Source of the DNA: Bacteroidales bacterium
GTDB lineage: Bacteria; Bacteroidota; Bacteroidia; Bacteroidales; UBA932
Direction of reading: 5' to 3'
DNA: 7,834 nucleotides
NCBI GenBank assembly: GCA_017958765.1
Contig: JAGDBY010000037.1
Location: 1 to 7,834 of the forward strand
Positions 1 to 5,180 of this stretch are shown one piece after another (within the stretch, counting starts at the first letter, position 1; the number at the start of each line of letters is the position of its first letter). Made by a program: the position numbers and the translations under genes. The notes under the pieces were generated by a model. That model searched no databases, had not been told where the DNA came from, and saw only the letters and a list, made by a program, of their open reading frames with translations.

Positions 1-22
1 TCTTTTATACCCTTGTATCCGG

Positions 23-30
23 CAAATTTA
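23..30 (-). promoter_or_regulatory. Possible leftward Bacteroidota -7 promoter element
   Basis: Read on the minus strand, this octamer is TAAATTTG, an exact match to the Bacteroidota -7 consensus TAnnTTTG. It would drive transcription leftward, out of the window, which fits a gene divergent from the lipid kinase. No good TTTG lies 19-21 bases upstream on the minus strand, and no minus-strand ATG lies between it and the window edge, so the gene it would serve is not visible. The region is AT-rich, so chance occurrence is a real possibility. Confidence 0.3.
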
Positions 31-106
31 CAAATCTTTTTTATAGAATTTTAATATTTACTATCTTCACTCCCCGATTTTATCAACAATCTAACCTCGA
101 CCTATA

Positions 107-1033
107 ATGTCCGAAAACTGGAAAGTAATTATCAATCCGAAAGCCGGTAATTGCAAGGGCGTCGAAGAGTGGCCCGCCATCAAAGAACAGCTTATGAGAA
201 TCGGGTTGAACATCTCATTCTCCTTCACCGAACATATGTATCACGCCATCGAACTGACCGAGTCCGCAATCAGGAACGGCTACAGGAAATTCATCGCCGT
301 GGGCGGTGACGGCACCCTGCACGAAGTTGTAAACGGTCTTTTCAGACAGAATGAGGTTCCGACCACAGATTTTACCATCGCCTCCATTCCGATAGGGACC
401 GGCAACGACTGGGGAAGGCTCTACAATTTCCCGCGCGACTACAGCGCGGCCGCAGAAATCATAGCTGCGGGCAAGACAAAGATGCAGGATATCGCCAAGG
501 TGGATGTGCTCAAGGACGGCAAGCCGGCCACACGGTATATGGTGAACATCGGCGGAATGGCCTTTGACGCCTATACCTGCTATCTTTTCAGCAAAATGAA
601 AGAGAAAAGGATGAGCGGCAGATCCCTCTACGTAAAGGGGCTTCTGCAAGGTTTCACAAAGTACAAAAGCCGCTTCTTTAAGATAAAAATCGACGGGGAG
701 CCGTTCTTCGAAGGAAAGGTATTCTCCACGGCGTTCGGAATAGGAAAATACTCCGGAGGCGGAATGATTCAGACCCCCGAGGCGATCCCTGACGACGGCA
801 TTCTAGAAGTGACCGTGATCAAGAAAATCCCGAAGGCCAAAGTGCTCCTCAACTTGACAAAGCTCTTCAAAGGGACGATATTCTCGATACCGGAGGTTAT
901 CCACACAAAAGCCAAGACCGTTGATATAGAATCCACCCCTAGTTCATACGTCGAAGTGGACGGCGAGGACGTAGGAGAATCTGCTCTTCACATAGAAATG
1001 ATCCCGGTGGCTCTCAACGTCATAGTCCCTTAA
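107..1033 (+). CDS. YegS/DagK/BmrU-family lipid kinase (diacylglycerol kinase catalytic domain)
   Basis: This 308-residue protein is a typical full-length member of the soluble diacylglycerol kinase/YegS lipid kinase family, which phosphorylates diacylglycerol or related lipids with ATP at the cytoplasmic face of the membrane. The N-terminal nucleotide-binding domain begins with the strand VIINPKAG (residues 7-14), followed by the glycine-rich VGGDGTLHEVVNG (65-77) and PIGTGNDWGR (95-104). The C-terminal beta-sandwich domain contains YSGGGM (215-220), PDDGILEV (228-235) and VEVDGE (282-287), all characteristic of the family. No signal peptide or membrane helix is seen. The ATG at 107 is preceded by AT-rich sequence and no Shine-Dalgarno site, as is usual in this phylum. 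It gives the normal family start just before the first beta strand. The lipid substrate cannot be told from sequence. The gene is convergent with the next one, and the stop codons overlap. Confidence 0.93.
   Translation: MSENWKVIINPKAGNCKGVEEWPAIKEQLMRIGLNISFSFTEHMYHAIELTESAIRNGYRKFIAVGGDGTLHEVVNGLFRQNEVPTTDFTIASIPIGTGNDWGRLYNFPRDYSAAAEIIAAGKTKMQDIAKVDVLKDGKPATRYMVNIGGMAFDAYTCYLFSKMKEKRMSGRSLYVKGLLQGFTKYKSRFFKIKIDGEPFFEGKVFSTAFGIGKYSGGGMIQTPEAIPDDGILEVTVIKKIPKAKVLLNLTKLFKGTIFSIPEVIHTKAKTVDIESTPSSYVEVDGEDVGESALHIEMIPVALNVIVP
1030..1033. other. Palindromic TTAA shared by two convergent stop codons
   Basis: The plus-strand TAA at 1031-1033 ends the lipid kinase. The minus-strand TAA, read across 1032-1030, ends the barrel protein. 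The genes therefore converge with a 4-base overlap and no intergenic space for a conventional terminator. The only nearby inverted repeat is a four-base-pair stem just downstream, too weak to call. Confidence 0.95.
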
Positions 1034-2937
1034 TTGAAAGCGATTTCTATCTGACCTTTTATCTCTTTGGAGGTAGCGGCCTTGCACGACAGGTTAAGCT
1101 GCAAAGGTCCCAGCCTCAGTTTCTTGAGGCTGACCACTCCGTAGAGAGAGAACGCCCGGCCGTAGCGGGCCACTGAAGAGAAACTTTGGGGCAGATACCT
1201 ATCGTATATATAGATTCTCGTATCGTAGCCGTCGGTATTGCAGTAGGCCATCCCGGCCGCCGCGCTCAGCCTCCCTTGGAGCGCGGTAAAAACCGCGTCG
1301 CAGGAGAGGGCGAACCCTTTCTGAAGGTCGGAGTACTTAGAATAGATCAGGCATCCGTCGGCCATAATACCCAGCTTCAGATTATCGCCCAGAGAGGTCT
1401 TGAGAGAGGCCCTTACCGCGTGTTTGCTTGACAGGTCGTTGCTCCGGAAAGTATAGCTCTCCTGTAGATAGAACGCGATTCTGTCATTTGAGAATTCACT
1501 TTTCAGTCTCGCCTTGACCTGGCAGGAAGGGACATTCACATGGTACCTCAGCCACGGATAATAGACCGCATCCGCAAAGCCGTAAAGGGTCCAATTCTGA
1601 GCGAAACGCCACATGAAATTGAGGGTGAACCCCTCCTGATTCGAGACCGAACTCTGGGAGGAGTACGCTCCCGCGTGAGCGGCAATATACTCTTTGGGAT
1701 AGTGCCTCAGCATAGAGAATATCTCGAATGAATAGGACGGCGACCAACCTGCTCCCAGAAGCGCCGCCACCGAGCCGCGGGCATCCACCGCCACCTCGGA
1801 GAATATTCTCACGTGGTTCAGAGAATAGAGGGCGTTTACCGAGACGTTCCCCCACCAGCCGTCATATTTCTGGTACTTGTTGTACTCCTGAACCCGCCCT
1901 GCATATCTCTTGTCATACCTGTAGGCCGCAGCTGACAGACCTATCTTGAGATGCCGGGATAAATAGTTGACATTCAAGCCGGTGACCAACTCGCCCAAAG
2001 TATTTTTCTTGTTTATCTCAGAGGCGGTGCGATGCAGTCCGTCGCTGACTGTCGAAGAATATGTAGAGTCGGTGGCCGTGGCGTCAAGCCTGTTGTATGA
2101 AGCAAACAGAGAATAGTTCCAGGTCGACGAAGGGGCGTGGCTGAACGCGACTCCTCTGAAGAAATTATTCTCGTCAACTCCTTTGTACGGGGTGATCCTG
2201 TCCCCTCTTTTCAGTAGCGACGAGGGCGCTCCGACTGCGGCTATCGAATAGGAATTCCAAAGAGCGAGTCCCTGCCCGAACCTGGCCGTGAAATCTCCCA
2301 ACAGCAGCCGGGCATCCCCTCTGCCGAAGCTGTATGAGAGATACCCCGAGCCGAAATCGGCAAAAGGCTCGCCCGCATCACTCTCCAGCGTAACGTTGCC
2401 TTCGAATCGGCCCGCGGAGGCGGTGACTCTCAAGGAGTTGTAAAAGCCCTCTGCCGCTGTCTTCTTTTTAACCCTCAAACGTGCGTCAGCGCTCAGCGGA
2501 GTAAAAAGAGCTCCGCCTCGGCGGCCTTCCTGCCCTCCGTAAACAATCAGCGGGGAGAGGAGCTCTATAACCTCTTTGGAGAAACCGTCCACAAATGAAA
2601 GCTCGGTGGGACTTGACACCGCTCCGTACTGATCCACATATGAGAGGAGACTCTCTATCTGAAAAACCGAGAGAATACCCAGGTCGGCAAGGGCTTCACG
2701 GCCGGCAGTATTGATATTTATAGGCCTGATACTCAGACTGTTGTAAGCCTCGATATAGGACTCTATATACTCCTGGGAGACACCCTCTTCCGCCATCTGT
2801 TCGACGACGGAGACCACCCTCTCCGGCAGAGCCTGAGCATAAAGAAAACCGCCCCTTAAGGACAAAAAAAAGATTGCCATCACAATGACAATCTTGGGAT
2901 AATTATCAAAATCTCTCCCCTCAATCTCACTGCACAT
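1030..2937 (-). CDS. Exported helix-hairpin-helix (ComEA-like) protein with predicted outer-membrane beta-barrel
   Basis: This 635-residue protein has four parts. Residues 1-36 are an export signal with hydrophobic core IVIVMAIFFLSL and a likely cleavage near LYA/QA (34/35). Residues 37-70 are a charged helical linker. Residues 72-133 form a paired helix-hairpin-helix region starting ININTAGREAL, with a second copy around SSPTELSFVDGFSKEVIELL, as in the DNA-binding domain of ComEA. From about residue 145 to the end is a long stretch of alternating polar and aromatic strands rich in Tyr, Ser and Gly, ending in QIEIAFN, which resembles a transmembrane beta-barrel with an amphipathic last strand. 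It should therefore sit in the outer membrane with the HhH domain in the periplasm. Proteins of this shape recur in Bacteroidales, but their role is not established; DNA binding or uptake is only inference. A start at 2937 is preferred; an internal ATG at 2880 would shorten the signal peptide severely. The start lies 15 bases from the purE stop. Confidence 0.82.
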   Translation of the reverse strand: MCSEIEGRDFDNYPKIVIVMAIFFLSLRGGFLYAQALPERVVSVVEQMAEEGVSQEYIESYIEAYNSLSIRPININTAGREALADLGILSVFQIESLLSYVDQYGAVSSPTELSFVDGFSKEVIELLSPLIVYGGQEGRRGGALFTPLSADARLRVKKKTAAEGFYNSLRVTASAGRFEGNVTLESDAGEPFADFGSGYLSYSFGRGDARLLLGDFTARFGQGLALWNSYSIAAVGAPSSLLKRGDRITPYKGVDENNFFRGVAFSHAPSSTWNYSLFASYNRLDATATDSTYSSTVSDGLHRTASEINKKNTLGELVTGLNVNYLSRHLKIGLSAAAYRYDKRYAGRVQEYNKYQKYDGWWGNVSVNALYSLNHVRIFSEVAVDARGSVAALLGAGWSPSYSFEIFSMLRHYPKEYIAAHAGAYSSQSSVSNQEGFTLNFMWRFAQNWTLYGFADAVYYPWLRYHVNVPSCQVKARLKSEFSNDRIAFYLQESYTFRSNDLSSKHAVRASLKTSLGDNLKLGIMADGCLIYSKYSDLQKGFALSCDAVFTALQGRLSAAAGMAYCNTDGYDTRIYIYDRYLPQSFSSVARYGRAFSLYGVVSLKKLRLGPLQLNLSCKAATSKEIKGQIEIAFN

Positions 2938-2941
2938 AGTG

Positions 2942-2970
2942 CAAAGATAGGGCTAAACTTTGTACTTAAA
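2942..2970 (-). promoter_or_regulatory. Bacteroidota-type promoter for the helix-hairpin-helix/barrel gene
   Basis: On the minus strand the sequence TATCTTTG (2949 to 2942) is an exact TAnnTTTG -7 element in its most familiar form, followed by CACT and then the ATG at 2937. The -33 region is weak: TTTA at 2970-2967 is the nearest TTTG-like sequence, with a spacer about two bases short. The -33 region lies inside the 3' end of purE. By the usual geometry transcription would start at about 2938, giving little or no 5' leader. Read-through from purE is an alternative or additional source of transcript. Confidence 0.55.
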
Positions 2971-3462
2971 CTGCACTTGCGACAATTCTTTGTTAGCCTT
3001 AACTATCTTACTTTCAAGCTCTTTCTTGAAAGCCACCAATTTTTCTGCAATAACTGCATCACCTGTCGCCAGAATCTGAGCCGCGAAGATGGCTGCATTC
3101 TTGGCTCCGTCAACGGCCATAGTGGCTACCGGAATACCTGAAGGCATCTGGAGAATAGAGAGGATGGAGTCCACCCCTTCTATAGAATTGCTCGAATTGA
3201 TAGGCACTCCTATCACAGGGAGAGTGGTACTGGCAGCTATAACACCCGGAAGATGTGCTGCGCCTCCCGCTGCGGCAATAATCACCTTAATACCCCTTCC
3301 TGCGGCATTTTTTGCAAAATCCGCAACCTGGTCTGGAACACGGTGAGCGCTGAGAGCGTTGATTTCAAAAGGGATTTCGAACGAGTCCAGAAATTCAGCG
3401 GCCGCCTTCATGATCGGAAGATCGGAAGTGCTGCCCATTATTATGCTTACTATTGGTTTCAT
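2953..3462 (-). CDS. purE: N5-carboxyaminoimidazole ribonucleotide mutase, class I PurE
   Basis: PurE interconverts N5-CAIR and CAIR in de novo purine biosynthesis and acts as a cytoplasmic octamer. The 169-residue length is right for the stand-alone class I enzyme. Visible signatures are MGSTSDLP near residues 9-16 (substrate phosphate binding), SAHRVPD at 38-44 with the catalytic His40 (His45 in E. coli), AGGAAHLPG around 65-73, and LQMPSGIPVATMAVDGAKNAA toward the C-terminus. Class I enzymes normally work with PurK, which is not in this window. The ATG at 3462 is the natural start because MKPIVSIIMGS aligns with the family N-terminus. The gene is transcribed away from hpt, and its start codon lies 4 bases beyond a perfect -7 element. 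The HhH/barrel gene follows after 15 bases and may be cotranscribed. Confidence 0.96.
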   Translation of the reverse strand: MKPIVSIIMGSTSDLPIMKAAAEFLDSFEIPFEINALSAHRVPDQVADFAKNAAGRGIKVIIAAAGGAAHLPGVIAASTTLPVIGVPINSSNSIEGVDSILSILQMPSGIPVATMAVDGAKNAAIFAAQILATGDAVIAEKLVAFKKELESKIVKANKELSQVQFKYKV

Positions 3463-3487
3463 GTCACAAATTTAATTGTTATTTTTG
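3457..3487 (+). promoter_or_regulatory. hpt operon promoter (TTTC-N19-TATTTTTG)
   Basis: TATTTTTG at 3480-3487 is an exact TAnnTTTG -7 element. TTTC at 3457-3460 is a one-mismatch -33 element at a spacing of exactly 19 bases. The -33 element straddles the purE start codon region. Predicted transcription start is near 3491, leaving an AT-rich leader of about 19 bases before the hpt ATG at 3510. A poorer alternative is the TTTG at 3503-3506, three bases before the ATG, which lacks the TA half of the -7 element. Confidence 0.65.
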
Positions 3488-3497
3488 TGTATTCAAA
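3467..3497 (-). promoter_or_regulatory. purE promoter (TTTG-N19-TAAATTTG)
   Basis: On the minus strand, TTTG (3497 to 3494) is followed by a 19-base spacer and TAAATTTG (3474 to 3467). This matches both Bacteroidota elements exactly and at the canonical spacing. Only four bases (TGAC) separate the -7 element from the purE ATG at 3462. With the last G of TAnnTTTG at about -4, transcription would begin at or within a few bases of the start codon. The element lies almost wholly inside the oppositely directed hpt promoter. Confidence 0.75.
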
Positions 3498-3509
3498 AAC
3501 ACTTTGAGA

Positions 3510-4052
3510 ATGAATCGTATAAAGCTACACGACAAGTACTTCGTGCCCTACATCTCCAAAGAGGAAATAATGAAAGCCGTTGACAGGGTGGCCGAAAGGC
3601 TCAACGCCGATTTTAAAGACTTCGACCAGGTTCCAATTTTTCTCTGCACTCTCAACGGCGCTATAGTTTTCGCCGGAGAACTGCTCACCAAGCTGAACTT
3701 CGACCTGATAGTTTCAGGCATCAAGGTTTCCTCTTACGAAGGGACCAATTCTACGGGAAATATCAAGGAGGTTCTGGGACTTAACACCGACGTCGAAGGG
3801 CGCACGGTGGTTATCGTGGAGGATATCGTGGACACAGGCGCCACCATCCTCAAGCTGTGCGAGAATCTGTACAACAGAAAGGCTAAGGATGTGAGAATAT
3901 GCACCCTTTTCGTCAAGCCGGAGGTGTACAACAAGGACCGCAAGCTCGACTATGTGGGGATGGAAGTTGCCAACAAGTTCATCGTAGGTCACGGACTTGA
4001 CTACAACGAGTTGGGACGCAACATTTCCGGCATTTACATTCTCGATGAATAG
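3510..4052 (+). CDS. hpt: Hypoxanthine (hypoxanthine-guanine) phosphoribosyltransferase
   Basis: This 180-residue cytoplasmic enzyme salvages hypoxanthine and probably guanine to IMP and GMP using PRPP. The PRPP-binding motif VVIVEDIVDTGATI spans residues 100-113, with the conserved acidic pair Glu104-Asp105. The mobile loop SSYEGT is at 74-79, the base-contacting lysine is Lys136 in LFVKPEV, and the C-terminal motif NKFIVGHGLDYNE is at 155-167. The last motif usually reads VGYGLDY or VGYALDY, so His161 replaces a common Tyr. The frame stays open upstream to a TTG at 3453, but the ATG at 3510 gives the usual family length and avoids overlapping the purE start. It heads a rightward run and is followed by adk after 26 bases. 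Confidence 0.94.
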   Translation: MNRIKLHDKYFVPYISKEEIMKAVDRVAERLNADFKDFDQVPIFLCTLNGAIVFAGELLTKLNFDLIVSGIKVSSYEGTNSTGNIKEVLGLNTDVEGRTVVIVEDIVDTGATILKLCENLYNRKAKDVRICTLFVKPEVYNKDRKLDYVGMEVANKFIVGHGLDYNELGRNISGIYILDE

Positions 4053-4078
4053 GATAGTTCAATTAAAAACTTTATAAA

Positions 4079-4645
4079 ATGAAATATTACATTCTTTTCG
4101 GCCCTCCGGGCGCAGGCAAAGGCACCCAGGCAAAACTGCTGGTTGAGAAAAACGGATTCCATCATGTATCCACAGGAGATCTTCTCCGCAAAGAGATGGC
4201 TGCCGGAACCGAACTCGGACTGAAAGCCAAATCTCTGATCGAAGCCGGCAATCTTGTCCCTGACGAAGTTGTGGTGGGTATGATTCACAGCGAGATTATC
4301 AACAATCCTGACGTAGCCGGATTCCTGTTCGACGGTTTCCCAAGAACCACCGCTCAGGCTGAGAGCCTGGATACGATGCTCCAGGAGCTGGGACAGACAG
4401 TTACAAGCTGCGTTTCAATCGCCATCCCTGACGCTATGGTGGCAGAGCGTATCGCCAACCGCGCTATGGTTGAGAACCGCCCTGACGACACAAAGCCCGA
4501 GGTTATCGCCAACCGTGTCAAGACATATCACGAGAAGACCGAGCCTGTAATGAACTATTACAAAGCTCAGAACAAGTACCGTGAAATAGACGGCACCGGC
4601 ACGATCGAGGAAACTTTCGTTAAAATTTCTGAATTTGTAAAATAG
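4079..4645 (+). CDS. adk: Adenylate kinase, short-LID form
   Basis: Adenylate kinase catalyses ATP + AMP = 2 ADP in the cytoplasm and sets the adenylate balance. The 188-residue protein has the P-loop GPPGAGKGT at 8-16, the AMP-site motif STGDLLRKE at 31-39, and DGFPRT at 85-90. The LID region (about 122-150) is the short kind without zinc-binding cysteines, and it keeps the phosphate-contacting residues Arg128, Arg134, Asp136-Asp137 and Arg146. The ATG at 4079 is preceded by TTTATAAA, an AT-rich initiation context with no Shine-Dalgarno site. No TAnnTTTG lies in the 26-base gap after hpt, so cotranscription with hpt is likely. Functionally it takes the AMP derived from IMP onward to ADP. Confidence 0.97.
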   Translation: MKYYILFGPPGAGKGTQAKLLVEKNGFHHVSTGDLLRKEMAAGTELGLKAKSLIEAGNLVPDEVVVGMIHSEIINNPDVAGFLFDGFPRTTAQAESLDTMLQELGQTVTSCVSIAIPDAMVAERIANRAMVENRPDDTKPEVIANRVKTYHEKTEPVMNYYKAQNKYREIDGTGTIEETFVKISEFVK

Positions 4646-4651
4646 TATTTT

Positions 4652-5170
4652 ATGAAAGCACGTTTACTTATGACCGCTGTTCTGGCGGCCCTTTTGACCC
4701 TTCCCTGCATCGATTTGAATGCACAGTCAAATCAGCGCAAGCCTGTTTACGACGACTCGCTCGATCCGCTGGAGCAGATTGAGAAAGCAGTGGTTCAGGC
4801 TCACAACAGCGGCAAGTTCCTAATCTGCCAGGTCGGCGGAAACTGGTGCCCTTGGTGCCTTCTTTTCGCTGATTTCATCTCTCAGGATGAGGAGATTATG
4901 AATTTTATAAATGAGAATTTCGTCTACATTCACGTAAACAATCAGCTTAAGAATGCTGAAGGGAAGAATGTCCCTTGTACCGCAGCTATGGCAAGACTGG
5001 GCAATCCGGGCAGATTCGGATATCCGGTTTTCGTAGTTCTGGACAGCGACGACAAGGTACTCCACTTCCAAGACTCCAGCTATCTTGAGGAAGGAAGAGG
5101 CTACAACAAGTCAAAAGTGATGCGCTTCTTCAAGAACTGGACTCCTGCAGCCGTAAACGGAGCAAAATAG
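4652..5170 (+). CDS. Secreted thioredoxin-fold protein with CPWC active site
   Basis: This 172-residue protein has an N-terminal signal peptide (MKARLLMTAVLAALLTLP) with a probable signal peptidase I site after LNA (24/25), so it should act in the periplasm. The mature part has a thioredoxin fold of the Thioredoxin_7/DUF255-like type. GGNWCPWCLLF places the redox-active cysteines at 66 and 69, and the opposite cis-proline is Pro125 in FGYPVFVV. An extra cysteine (Cys109, NVPCTAAM) lies between them. The LPC at 17-19 is not a convincing lipobox because Pro sits at -1. Whether it oxidises, isomerises or reduces disulfides is not evident; the CPWC dipeptide does not decide it. It lies 6 bases after adk and 10 before the flippase, so it is probably in the same transcript. 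Confidence 0.87.
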   Translation: MKARLLMTAVLAALLTLPCIDLNAQSNQRKPVYDDSLDPLEQIEKAVVQAHNSGKFLICQVGGNWCPWCLLFADFISQDEEIMNFINENFVYIHVNNQLKNAEGKNVPCTAAMARLGNPGRFGYPVFVVLDSDDKVLHFQDSSYLEEGRGYNKSKVMRFFKNWTPAAVNGAK

Positions 5171-5180
5171 AATCTTTTAG

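Noticed and set aside
62..69. TATCTTCA as a -7 element for the lipid kinase gene
   Set aside because: Two mismatches at the most conserved positions of TAnnTTTG and no clear TTTG upstream; too weak to list.
215..649. Minus-strand open frame of 144 codons inside the lipid kinase gene
   Set aside because: The plus-strand frame contains every lipid kinase motif; the antisense translation is rich in Cys, His and Gly with no family resemblance.
1034..1050. Possible terminator hairpin between the convergent genes (GAAA-GCGA-TTTC)
   Set aside because: The stem is only four base pairs, AT-rich and without a following U-tract; it is also within the barrel coding sequence.
1496..1855. Minus-strand frame of 119 codons inside the barrel gene, in a different frame
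   Set aside because: It overlaps the strand-rich barrel coding sequence and has a low-complexity Gly/Arg-rich translation with no start context.
3466..3479. Imperfect 14-base palindrome (ACAA...TTGT) over the purE -7 element, a possible operator
   Set aside because: Two of seven pairs mismatch and the region is almost all A/T, so the symmetry is near what chance gives. It does not resemble a PurR-type site that I recognise.
3453..3509. TTG-initiated N-terminal extension of hpt (19 residues)
   Set aside because: It would overlap the purE start and its own promoter, the extra residues are not family-like, and the ATG at 3510 gives the usual 180-residue length.
4700..4710. Lipoprotein signal at Cys19 of the thioredoxin-fold protein
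   Set aside because: The sequence before the cysteine is TLP; proline at -1 does not fit a lipobox, and a standard LNA/Q cleavage site follows.
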